Assembly: GCA_010279815.1 (NCBI GenBank)
Contig: QEOQ01000204.1
Span: 864,558 to 928,557, forward strand
Direction: 5' to 3'
Source: Brachionus plicatilis
Lineage: Eukaryota; Rotifera; Eurotatoria; Ploima; Brachionidae
Length of the DNA: 64,000 nt
Below the pieces are notes generated by a model, which did no database searches, had not been told where the DNA came from, and saw only the letters and a program-made list of their open reading frames with translations. Every line of letters begins with the position of its first letter. The stretch's first letter is position 1. The position numbers and the translations under genes were made by a program. Below are positions 11,289 to 22,500 of this stretch, one piece after another.

Positions 11289-11515
11289 AACGGCAATGTG
11301 AAATTTTAGTACAAAAATTATTGTAAAAATGCCATATTTTTTTTCTAATTGTGCCAAAATGGTTCTGTAAACTACAACAAACGATTTCTAAGCTCTGCAA
11401 AAACTCTGCAATATTCTGTAAAATGTACATCATTAAAAAACTCTAAGCTCTGCACAGTTCATTTGTTCAAATTTGTACAATATTGTACTGTTTGTAGAAA
11501 ACCATTTTTTTAATA
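11289..11515. mobile_element. Degenerate foldback MITE (same group as 16503 and 22652)
   Basis: Begins CGGCAATGTGAAATTTTAG and contains the shared core CTCTGCAAAAACTCTGCAA plus a partner inverted segment ending in TTTGTAGAAAACCATTTT. The arms are eroded and no target duplication is clear. It directly abuts a LINE fragment. Confidence 0.45.
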
Positions 11516-11654
11516 AGAAAAAAGAAAAAAGTGTCTTTTTTTTAAATTTTATCTGTCATCAATCCAAAAACAAAAAACCAAAAAAAAAATTAAGTGAAAA
11601 AAATGACTGAAAAAATACAAAAAAGAAAAAAGATATACAATTGATAAAAAAAAA

Positions 11655-12636
11655 TTGATTCAAAAGTTTAGAAATTTTTAAAAATACAATTTAATATTTA
11701 AAATGACCGCCTTTGGCCTTATAACAAGCTAAAACTTTTTTTGGCATTGATTCAATCAATTTTTGTACGTAATTAGTTTGAATCTGTAAGCACTCTTTGT
11801 GTAAAACCTCTTTTAAATGCTCAATAGAGGTAACTTTAGTGTTTACCATTTTGGCATCCATGTATGACCATAAGTTCTCAATTGGGTTGAGATCTGGTGC
11901 ATACCATTAAAGAATCTCAATGTTCTGTTCTTTGAACCAGTCGCTCACTGAGTGAGCGGTATGTGCTGAAGCTCCATCTTGTTGAAAAACCAAAGGATCA
12001 TTTGGTTCAAATAAGAGTTCAACAGATGGTAAAAGATTGTTTTCCAAAGTGTTAATGTAGAAAATTTATTAATTCGTCCTTTAAAAATGTCGCATTTACC
12101 AGTGCCTTTGTGGGAAATGCATCCCGAGATACCAGCTGTCCCTCAACCGTTTTGTAACCTTGGTATACAGAACTTTGGGTGAAACTTTTCATTTTTAAAC
12201 CTTTTTACTATTACTCTTGATTTACGATTAAAGACCTCAAAATTGGACTCGTCACTGAAAATAACTCTGGATCAATTATTAACTGTACAATTAAGTCTCT
12301 GTTTACACCACTTATATCTTTTTTGTCTATCTTTTATGTTAAGAAGTGGTTTTCTGACCGCTGTACGAGACTCTAAACCTTTTTTTTGAGATATCTAATT
12401 ATAGTATACTTACTTATCCTAAACCCTTGAGTCTTAGAATTAAAATCAGTGGCGAGTTTTTGATAGCTAGATGTAGGATCCTTTCTAATCTCTCTAAAAA
12501 TGTAATTTTCATCCCTAAAAGTTAATGTTATTAGAGACCAAATGAAATGAGGAGTTGGAGAGTATTTGTAAAATTCAATATATAAAACAATTTAGATAAA
12601 TGAAATAATTAATTTCTAAACTTTTGCAACATACTG
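11655..12636 (-). mobile_element. Tc1/mariner-type DNA transposon, decayed
   Basis: Inner terminal inverted repeat CAAAAGTTTAGAAATT at 11661-11676 and its inverse at 12611-12626. The right end reads CAGTATGTTGCAAAAG on the minus strand with a flanking TA, the classic Tc1 insertion site. The left outer end is eroded. It encloses a broken transposase gene. About 980 bp, within the size of small Tc1 elements. Confidence 0.8.
11691..12530 (-). pseudogene. Tc1-like transposase pseudogene
   Basis: Minus-strand fragments in order: RDENYIFREIRKDPTSSYQK and TQGFRISKYTIIRYLKKKG (helix-turn-helix part), RVIFSDESNFEVFNRKSRVI (first catalytic Asp), GCISHKGTGKCD, VFQQDGASAHTAHSVSDW (second Asp), PDLNPIENLWSYMDAKM (third acidic residue) and a C-terminus ending KGGHFKY. 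It is interrupted by stops (for example just before WYAPDLNP) and by frameshifts, one at an A-run near 12386. The family is a DDE transposase of the IS630/Tc1 superfamily; this copy is dead. Confidence 0.85.
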
Positions 12637-13437
12637 TATAACTTCACATTGCCTCTTTTACCTAATAATGGAGTGTTCATATCGTCGCCTCTAAGCTTTA
12701 GTCACTCATGTCTTAATTATAATTTGATAATCATGAAGAATTTTTCGGCTAAAATTGCGGACAGTTTTAACTTCGTTTGAATGTTTGAAAAATATTTCCT
12801 TGTACTTTTGACATTCTTTAAGATATTTGACATTCTTTAAGAAATGGAATTATTCTAAGCATTAATTAATCATATTTTAGACTTTATTTTAACATGAATT
12901 GATTCAAGTGAATTGGGAGTTCTTGTTAGACCTGAAGCATAATTTTCATATCACCCATTATGTTCATTTTGACACCATTTCTCAAAATATTATAGAAATT
13001 TCTTATCTCTGACGCAATTTGTAAAATTTAGATGTCGAAAATTTTTTGAATTTAGAATATATCTCCGAGAATTTTTACTGATTTTAATTTTGTATCAATA
13101 TTTTGATTGACATGTGCTCAATATGTAACTCTTATTGAGTTATCTGCATTTAGCTTTTCTCTTTTTACTATAGATCATGGTCAATAAGATCACATGCCCC
13201 GATTTAAGTAAATGATTACCAATTTGGTACATCTAAAAAAGAACTTCACAACGACTGGCTGAAAGTTATCGGGCTGAATTTGGAAAATAAATTTTAATCC
13301 AACTAAATCAGTTATAAAAATGAGTACTTGGAAGAATTTTTTCTTAATAGATCAACTCTTAGGATGCAAAGAGTTGATAGTGTACTTAAGTGTACACGGC
13401 ATTCTTAGAGTAACTAAGAATAGAGCTGGTAAGCAAA

Positions 13438-13824
13438 TTGTACTATAAATTCAAACTAAGTTTTTATGACCATATTAAAATGCTCAAACCACTAAGTGAG
13501 GTGACTTTACATCTAAAAAAATATTATGAATTTCACAAATGTCCAGAAAACTCTTCTCTAAAACAACTCAATGATACAGCCGAAAAAATTAGACTAGATC
13601 CTGAAGTTACAAAAATTAAAGAATGCTTGGAAGTACTTGACCGAGTTTACTTTGCGAAAATTATACAAACAAACAAAGTTAAGCTCTATAGAAAAATTAT
13701 TTATTTGTTTGATCTGATTTGCAAAGATCAAATAAACTGTAAATTTTACAAAAATATTTTGAAATACAATGCTGATAAATTCCGCATCATGAAATTTAAA
13801 ATAAATTTAGTTTTTTTATTTTAA
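13438..13824 (+). pseudogene. Unidentified open frame, likely a mobile-element remnant
   Basis: A 128-residue open frame containing MLKPLSEVTLHLKKYYEF and a lysine-rich C-terminal half. Just upstream (about 13225-13290) the same strand reads KKELHNDWLKVIGLNLEN, reminiscent of the end of a THAP zinc-finger domain. The arrangement suggests a decayed transposase (P- or hAT-like), but no catalytic motif is visible and the family is not established. It could also be a terminal exon of an unknown gene. Confidence 0.3.
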
Positions 13825-14052
13825 TTTCTTAATATTTCATAAATAAATATTATTTTTTCTAATTTTTCTGGTGAAATTTTATGTCTAATAAAACAAACTT
13901 GATAACCTGTTGATAAAAAAAGTCTTTCTGATGACGAACTAGTAGAGAGTTTAAAACTGTTCTACTTAAAATAATACATATAAAATAAATAAGTATGTGT
14001 ACAAGTCAATTTAATATTTTATGTAATTTGTTTTTGATCCAAATAAATATAA

Positions 14053-14176
14053 GATCGGTCCAAGACGGACGGTCAAGACCGTTTTAAAAGACCATTTAAA
14101 AGACCGTCCTTCTAGACGGTCCAGACCGTTTGATTAGGTCAAAACAGAGCGGTCTTACAGGCTGGCGCCAACACTA
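14053..14176. mobile_element. hAT-like terminal fragment rich in GACCGT repeats
   Basis: A short GC-richer block made of repeated GACCGT/ACGGTC motifs in both orientations, ending GGCGCCAACACTA. The inverse of that end, TAGTGTTGGCGCC, resembles the block start at 63687 (TAGTGTTGGGCGGCGG). CAGTGTTGG-type termini and arrays of short subterminal repeats are typical of hAT elements. The other terminus is not identifiable. Confidence 0.45.
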
Positions 14177-14358
14177 ATAATAATAATATAATAATAATAA
14201 ATTATTATTAGGTTAAGATCTGCATTTTTATTATATTTTGAACAGACCATCCAACTAGACTTTTCAACTGATATGTTCATTTTCCATTTTTCTTCTAATT
14301 CATTTAGTTTATTATGAATTTCATGACATTGCCTAAAAATCACTTGTTTGACGACCAA
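14177..14358 (-). pseudogene. LINE reverse-transcriptase fragment
   Basis: Minus-strand frame with HEIHNKLNELEEKWKMNISV followed by EKSSWMVCSKYNKN. This matches the stretch after the RT catalytic core in CR1/Jockey-like LINEs (consensus 'L..L..W...W.M..N..K...M.FS'). It is truncated on both sides; an (AAT)-rich run at 14176-14212 adjoins it. Confidence 0.5.
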
Positions 14359-15605
14359 AGCGCGACAAATAACTAGTCTAATTATAGGCGGATAAGAAAA
14401 GATTAATTTTTGTTATTCTTAACTTATTATTTTCTTGGTTTAGATCATATTTTTTTTAAGTTGTTCAAATTGCTTTTTAAATCTTACTTTGGGATTGAGT
14501 ATATGAATTTTTGATAATGAATCTAAGGAACTTTTAAAAATTTCCTGGTATTTTCTCTAGTAACTTGTTGTAGAGAATTAACGACAAAATTTAATTTTGA
14601 AAGAATAATTTTATTTTATTTATAATTTTAATTTTGATATTTTATTTATTTGATAAAATTTTAATTAATAACATATTAATATCATTAGCATATCAAAAAA
14701 TTTCTTTTTGACTCAAATTTTACTGAATGTGCCTGATTTTTTCAATTTTAATCAAGAAATTAATAAAAATTAATTATAGAACTTTTGAGTGCTTATATAT
14801 TTGTCAGTTTGTAAAATTAATTGAAAATAAGAGAAATTTTATTTTCAAAAGCGCAGATAAGCTAATTAAAAATTTTGCAATAGATAATTATTAAGAAATA
14901 ATTATTTTGAAATTAAGTTGAAAAGCTAATGACACAAATTTTAGGGCGACCCGTACAAGATGCAAAAATTAAAAATTCAATTGTCTAGTCAAAAGATAAT
15001 TGATTTATAAATTTTTAAACTTTATCAAACTTATGTCAGTTAAGAAAAGGAGAATGCCAGGAGACAATTAATTGATTGATTTTAATTTTTAGGGCTTTCA
15101 TACGAAAAAATAAGCGCATTGATATTTAATTAATTTAATTACCATATTTATATTATTAATTTATATGATATTATGCTATGCTTTTATTTATTCTAGTTGA
15201 TTTAATAATTTCTAAAGAGTAAAATGTCCCTTAGTTGATTTTAATTTTACATTTTTAAATTATAAATTTTTTTATTTTACTTGAGCTTTTTTCATTATTA
15301 ATGCATACTGCTCATTTTAATGTGTTATTTTTGACTTTTTGATCTAAAAAATGTTTGTTTTATTCTAAAAGAAAATTTTACTGCCATTTGCCAATAAAAG
15401 TTTGTTAGAATAAAACACAAAGAGCCGAAGTTTTTTTTACTACTAATACTTGTTATGTATTTTGTTGAACAATTTTTGAAAATTATTTTATATTGAAATC
15501 CTCAATCTTTAAAAAATCTGATCATTTCTGTTAAAGTAAAAATAAAAATTACCAATTAGAAAAACATTTTGTTGATAATTTATTTAAAATATTTTTTACA
15601 AATAA

Positions 15606-15940
15606 TCACTTTTTGATGATTTCATTTTCCCAATGCTCGAAACGCAAATGCATTATTCCTGTCTTTAATGGAAATATTTTAACTCGATAAATGCTTTCGT
15701 CAAGATATTCGTATTTTACCTTAGATTTAATTATAAACAAGAAAAATCAAATAAATAAAATTACAGGTGCTTGAGATCCATCAGGATGACGAGCAGTGCA
15801 TCTCACTTCACCATTGGATCCGCATTTTTTCGTATTGACTTTAATTAGAGTTCAATCAAAATTTAAAATTTTAAAAAATTTATATTACCTATGAATGAAA
15901 CGTTTGATATATCCAATTTGGGCAAGTCCACTTTTTCCAT
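15606..15940 (-). CDS. Small protein made of one filamin-type (IgFLN) repeat
   Basis: Three short exons (15889-15940, 15765-15838, 15606-15719) joined by introns of 50 and 45 nt give 240 nt, a 79-residue protein. Splice sites are canonical and phases consistent. The product carries VSFIVNTKKCGSNGEV, PDGSQAPVKYEYLDESIY and VKIFPLKTGIMHLRFEHW, the strands of a filamin repeat (usual length about 95), slightly short at the start. Filamin repeats bind receptors and signalling proteins next to actin. An in-frame TGA directly precedes the ATG, so this start is favoured, although a possible acceptor (TTTTAAAG) lies just upstream. It may instead be the 3' end of a larger filamin-like gene. No CH actin-binding domain was found nearby. 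Confidence 0.6.
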
Positions 15941-18900
15941 TGTTCAACTTTAAAAAAAAATACTAATACTTTTTTCACCAAAGTTAATTTTGCCTTAAAT
16001 TAATTTTTAAAAATTTTGCTCAGAACTATCAAAAAGTTTTTGACAAATGGAAAATAAGAAAGTAAATTTAAGTAGTTTTAAAATGCATCTAACTCTTGAA
16101 TCATTATTATTTTTTTTCACAAAATTTACTTTTAATTAAAATCTAATTGAAATTTTAAACAAGCAACAAAATTTTATCAATAAAATCAATTTTATTAATG
16201 GCTATGCTCATAAGCATAAAAACATGAACAACTCGGCTTCAAACCTTGGCAAACTTGTTTGTTTAGTATATTTATTTCTCTTTTAATTGAAATAATAAAT
16301 CGGAATTCTTACATTAGTATCGCTTTTGTTTAAAAATTATTTAAATATTTTCTAATACATTTTTCTTTTACAAAAATATTCAATCAAATTTTCTAATAAA
16401 CAATCATTATCATTTTGCTTAATTCAATTTTTAAATCAAAATCAAAGTGGGTACTTTCATCAACTTTGTTTTTTAAAATCAAATTTTTATTGTCTATTTT
16501 TTGGCATTGTGAAATTTGGTACAAAAAAAAAAAACAAAATATTGAAAGTGTAAAGCTTAAGTTCTGAAGGACCAAAACATGTTCTGTAAATTGTAGCAAC
16601 TGATACATCCTTTGTATCACCAATATACTGATTCTGAAAAACTCTGCAAAAAATCTGTAAAACTCAGAAAATGGTAAATTTGGGATATTACACTATATTA
16701 AAAATCCAATTCAACTTTAAGTGGTGGTACAAAGGATGTATCAGTTGCTACAATTTACAGAACATGTTTTGGTCCTTCAGAACAATGTCCTATTTTTTTC
16801 CTTCATTTCGATTTTTTTTTCAAAATTTCTTATGCCAAATTTAAATTAATTATTTTAATTAAATTTAATTTATTGTACAGGAAAGAAAATAACAAAGCAA
16901 ATACAAAATTTAGAGTTGCTTTACTGAAAAAGTTTTTTGTTCATTTTTTTTAAATAATCATGTTTGCTATTTAATTAGATTTAACAAGAATTTTCTATTT
17001 TTGATGTCAATAAAAATTGTTTCATAATCTTTTTGCGCTAATTTTAATTCTCAAAATTTTTTCCAAATTAATTTTAGATAAAATTTCATGTTTTTTGTAA
17101 GAAACTATGTTTTGTAACTTGGAGTAAATATGCATTATAAAATATTGGCATATGAAAAAAATATCTTTATTAATTTTGCAAGCATTTGGCGGTGATTAGT
17201 AGCCTTACATATCTCTTTTTAAATCAAATTCCATATTAGACAAAAAAGACTTGTAAAAACCAAAACTCAAATTCTAAAAATTAAATAATTTTAAATAAAT
17301 TTCCATTTTTAATAATTTTGAGCATTTCGATCAAATCTTCTCTTAATATTCTTATTCAGTTTTTAGTTTTAATTAACTTCATCGTTTTAGAAATTTTCCT
17401 CTAAAATTTTTTTCGCTACTGCTGCGCATAATTAAAATTAGGACAGGTCCGAGCTTTATTTTTTAAATCTAATATTTTTTTAGGGAAGATCGTATTTCTT
17501 TTACCAAAAAAGAACTAATTCTTGGCATTAATTAACTGATTGCTTAGAGTCATCTTTTCGAATAGTATTTGATTTAAAACTTAGACAGCACCTTTGTTGA
17601 GTTCCATTTGTACTAATCGTGTACTTGTGGAGTTTTCATTGCTTGTAGAGAACGATAGCGTTTTCATGGTCAAAATATTACACTCGTTCCATGTTTTTTA
17701 AATTAAGTATCAAAGTTTTAATTTTATAAAAAAATTTTTGGTCAGATCAGTATTTTAAATTATTATTATTTTAAGAAATAATTAATAAGAGCATTATTCA
17801 TAATCGCAATTTTTTCTATTATAACGTTTAAGTCTTTTAAATAATCTACAATATTTTTGAGTCTTTCTATTTCAAGAAAGAATAAGATTATTAATCATTA
17901 TTTCATAATTTTAAATATTTAAAAAAAAATTTCCAAATTCGCAAACAAAGTAAATTTTATTTTCGATTTCATAAATTCTTTAAATAATTATTAACATCCT
18001 ATTTAATCAGAATAAAGTTTTTGAAATTCTTGTCTTTATCCTAATTTATTTATTTTATTAATAATATTTTTTTAAATAATTTAAATAAATAATGTTAAAA
18101 CTTTATTCAACAATAGTTGCCTAATGCTAAATTCATACACGGAAAAAATTTAATCATTGCTCCAAAGAAAAAAATCAAACGATAAAAGTCATAAAATTTT
18201 CAATTAACTCATTTAAAGCTCAGAATCTATTCATTAGAGTATGAAAAATTATTTTTCTTTACGAAATTCATTACAAACAAACAAAAACATCATACAATAG
18301 TTGAATTTTAAACAGAAATTCAAAGATGAAATACTTACATAGATATCATAAAAACTGGTTTTGATATAAAACAAACTGTGAAGCAAGCATACGTCATGCA
18401 TTAGTAATTTGAGAACAAAAATTTTTTATAGTAAATAAGATTTTAATGTAAATTTAATATTAAATTTTGTTAATTTTTAATTAAAAAAATATTTAGCAAC
18501 CTCAAACTTAAATTAATTTGGCTGCATATGCTATCAATGATAAGCTGGCAATTTTATACACCGAATCTTGTTTTTGATTTTAAAAATAATCGGTCAATTT
18601 TTTTTTTTAATTATTGAAAATATTTATTTCAGTTAAAATCAAATAAATTTAATTCAAGATTTTTAAATAAAAGATTATTATTTAAGATCTCTAGATTTTC
18701 TTTAAAAATGGAGAACAAATGGCAAATTGAAGATTATGGCTAAATTTAAATGATCATACTCAAAAATTATTTTAAAGATAGGTTTTCAAGTAATTTTTAA
18801 ATTTTAAATTTTATTGCAGAAGTAGATTTTCGAAGTTGAAATTTATTTTCAATGTCTGCAAACCACTGCAAAAATTATATGCATTCAGAATTATGCACAA

Positions 18901-19520
18901 GTAAAAAATGTCTCTGCATTTAATTTCTTAATTATTTAAAAAAGCTAAGACATCTTTTTCTAAGATAGTTTTTGAGCATGAAAATTTGATCACAAACTTC
19001 AATTTGGCGAGGGGAAACATTTAGATCAAAATTTAAAATTTTTTCTTGTTGCGACAACTTACTGAACAGAAAACGCTAGGTAAGTTTTTTGCAGATTCTT
19101 TTTAAAATTTTCTTTAGAAATTTATTTTATTCAAAATTTTTCTGCTTAGATAAAAAAATTATTTTTTGATAATCACTTAAGACTTAATAAAATATTTACA
19201 GTGGAAAAAAATCTTCGAAAGTCAATTTTAAAAAAAGTTAAAATATTTAAAAGATTGTTTTAAAAGCAGAGACTATTTTTAATAAATTTGTTAGTTCTTT
19301 TTTATCTGATAATAATTAATTTGAAAATTTTATATAAATTTTAATATTACTTAAATAAAAATTAAAATTAAAAAATTTCTTAATTTAATTATTTATTTAA
19401 TTTATAAGACAGACCAAATTTTATATATCATATAGATTAAATAAAAACATAGTCAAAAATACAAACAAACAAAAATTATTTAAGAAATTTAAAACTCGCG
19501 ATAAATCAAAATAATAAAAT
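15941..19520. other. Intergenic, AT-rich
   Basis: Between the filamin-repeat gene and the 3' end of IDE. It contains one foldback MITE (16503-16790). The rest shows no coding frame or tRNA that I can support. An isolated exon-like 37-nt segment at 18339-18375 is discussed under rejected items. Confidence 0.5.
16503..16790. mobile_element. Foldback MITE, Mutator-like group, 288 bp
   Basis: Starts GGCATTGTGAAATTTGG and ends AACAATGTCC. The arms share CTGTAAATTGTAGCAACTGA and its exact inverse. The flanks TATTTTTT (16495-16502 and 16791-16798) look like a target duplication, though in a T-run. The middle contains the AACTCTGCAAAA core shared with the elements at 11289 and 22652. Confidence 0.75.
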
Positions 19521-22500
19521 CTAATCAATTTTCGTAAATGGCTTAATAAGTGGATACAGCGGCAAACTTGATCGCCATTCATTGATATCTTCAATTATTT
19601 TACCCTTTAAAAAAAATTTTCTTTATTCTTAATAAACTAATTTTAAAATTTTCACTATACCTGTAATTTATCGGGCGTCATTTGAGAATTTATCTCTGAC
19701 GGATTTATATAAACAGCAAGCTTTCTTCTAGCATTCGATTTAGAGCTAATAAACGTATTATAAAATTCTATTAATTCGTTTTTACTCAATTTTCTTAATT
19801 CTTCAACTTCAATTTTTTCTTTTTTGACAAAAAAATTTAGTTATTTTAATTTTTTTGATTCAAATTTTCTCATATACCTCTATCAAAATTGTATTGATGT
19901 GAACTTATCTCATTCCAGTAGACATCACATTGCTTGCTCATTCTTTTAGGCTCTTCCAGTTTTATAAGAGCCAATGCTTCCACGTGAGTCTTGAATTCTT
20001 CATCTGTCATTTGATTCAAACAATTCTCAGTGACTGAAACAAAATTTTCGATTCGCTGATCTAGATGCAAAGGTGTCTTATCAGACTGAACGATGATTCT
20101 AACTCCTTGGGCTCCACCAAAATTTCTAGTCCCACTGGCCACAATGTATCCAAGTTGTTCTTGTGTTCTCAGAACATTGAAACATGACTCGTTGATAACT
20201 TGGCAAAATAGCTCGACCAGAGCGTTATTGTGCGTATTTTGAACCCCGCATTGGTAATACACTTCAATGGCAGATGTTTTATGTACATCATTATTTTGCA
20301 TAAAAATGTGATTGCCTTCTGGTATTTGAACTTGCCTAAAATTGTTATGGTGAATTTTTTCCAAAGCTCTTATTCGATTGGCATGATTGGCCGACTGAAG
20401 ATACTTTTCAAACAAATTTTGAAATTCATTTGCTTTCTTATTTAAAAAAATTTTAAACTTAAAAAAAAATTTTTTTTCAATAAAAAATAACTACTTCTTG
20501 GGTCAGATTTCCAAACATGACTGATTCGACAAATACGCCTTCGGATAAGACTTTGGGAATGAAATTCTGCAAATCATCCAGACTGAAGTCATTTAGGGTA
20601 TTAAGCAGTTGTTTTTTGGTCCATCCTTTCTCACTTATTAAATGTGTCATGTAATAAACAACATGTTTAAATGGTTGTTCTGCCTCATGGTTTATTAGAT
20701 TTCGATGATAGAATTCCTTTAGGATATCAAATCTTTGCGGATTTACTTTGAACGAGGCCATTCGTTCAAAGACAGTTTTTAATAGAACGTCTAATTTATC
20801 ATTGAATCCGGAAAAGGAAAGATTCAATCCGTAGTTAGTCGGACTTATGTTGTATCTTAAACTAGCCAACTCGGCTGGGTACAAGTCTTGTGTTAATGAA
20901 TCAACTAATAAATCAACAAATAAATTGCACATATTTGAATGCATTGGATCCAAATAGACCATTGGATTTCTCAGTTCAAATCTTATATAAGCCTTTGGCA
21001 ATTTGAATTTGGCATCTTCTTTGTACCATAGTCGCCTTTGAGGCGCTGAATCAATTACTTGTGGCATGTTATTTACAATGGTATGGTCCAGCACAGTTAG
21101 ATCGTTGGGAATAAAAGAATTGCTGGATGGGATTTTAAAAGACTCATTTTTTTCAAGATTTTTCAAGGCTTTGATCTTTTCGTCCGGAATTTTTTCCATT
21201 TTAAATTCGGTGCCGTACCATTTCTCTTGTTGGTCAGTTTTTCCGGCAAATTTTTTTGATATTACTGTAACTCTCATCTTTTCGGGAGTTAAATATTCAT
21301 ACAATGTTTTTATAGATTCTGGATCAAACTTTTTCAAATAGTAATTTGCAGTCAAAATATCATCCATTGAAAAAGTGTGCAAATCGGCCGACAGACTTGA
21401 CACTAAACTAATAGGTCTTTCCTTATCCTTGAAATTGAAGGCAATTTTTCCCAAATTGATCATTTCCTCGAACACCCATTTGACAGGCTCCTGACTTCTT
21501 AGCATATTTAAATATTGATAAGCCAATTTAATAATGTTATCTACATTTTCGGCACCTTGTTCTGTCAGATCCAAATGAATGGAAAAAAATTGAAAACCTC
21601 TGGCCTCGCGTCTTGAGCCCGCGTACAAATGGTTGCACCATCCTTTGCGCTTAAGCTCTGATAGCAAGCTTCCTTCGCCTTCGTGGCCAACTAGATGACT
21701 GATATACTGAGGCGGATTGGTTTCGTATGAGTCACGATAATCGGGAATTACCCAGTTTAGAGCCAACTGTCTGATGTCTTTGACCGGAACAACATATTTA
21801 ATAGTTTGAAATTCGTTTGGACCAAAGGGGTTTGGGTCGAAGCTGATTTGGCTCAGGTTTTTATTCGAAATTTCTGTAAACATTTCAACTGCATACTGTT
21901 GAAGAGTATCCAAATTTTCTTTGCCCAACAAACATACAGTCATTAAATTTGATGAATAATAATTTGTGTGGTATTTTAATAATTCGTCGCGGACTGGTGC
22001 AAGGCCTCTTTTTTCTGGCTCAATTTTTAGAGTGTCTAAATTTCCAGTACCGAATCTGCAGTATGGATGGTCAGGCCGGCAGGTCGATTTTTCCAATTGA
22101 TCGAGTCTCCATGCATCTGATTGAAGATTTTTTTGGTTTTCGGAATCGACTGCGTTTATTTCGCGATCAGTTGAGCCAGCATCAAATAATGGCGAAATAA
22201 AGAATTGCGAAAAACTTAAAAAGAAATTTAAATAAAAACATAAGATTTATTTAGTTTAACTTGAGTTGTAAAGTATTTTATTTCATTTAAGTAAAGGGTA
22301 TGTTGAAATTTTACAATGGGTTAAAAAAATCGGTTTAAAATTGACACCAGTTAAGACTAATTAAGTAAAAACATTTTTTAAAAAAAGTCTAAAATAACTC
22401 CTCATTTTGTTCTTTCTTTAATGAAAAGTTAAGGTAAAGAAAAGTCAAGAGACAAAGGTTAACCCATGAACAAAATGCAGAAAAAATGAGAATTTATAAT

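Larger units (their letters stand above)
12637..15605. other. Intergenic with scattered transposon debris
   Basis: Three kb between the Tc1 remnant and the small filamin-repeat gene. Apart from the remnants annotated at 13438, 14053 and 14177 it is AT-rich sequence without recognisable coding, tRNA or terminal-repeat structure. Confidence 0.5.

Noticed and set aside
18339..18375. Exon-like 37-nt segment on the minus strand with acceptor CTTCACAG and donor GTAAGT
   Set aside because: Good splice signals, but the 12 encoded residues match nothing and phases do not connect to the filamin-repeat exons; chance is likely.
20230..22200. Plus-strand frames of 71-91 codons over IDE exons
   Set aside because: Antisense to well-supported IDE coding sequence.
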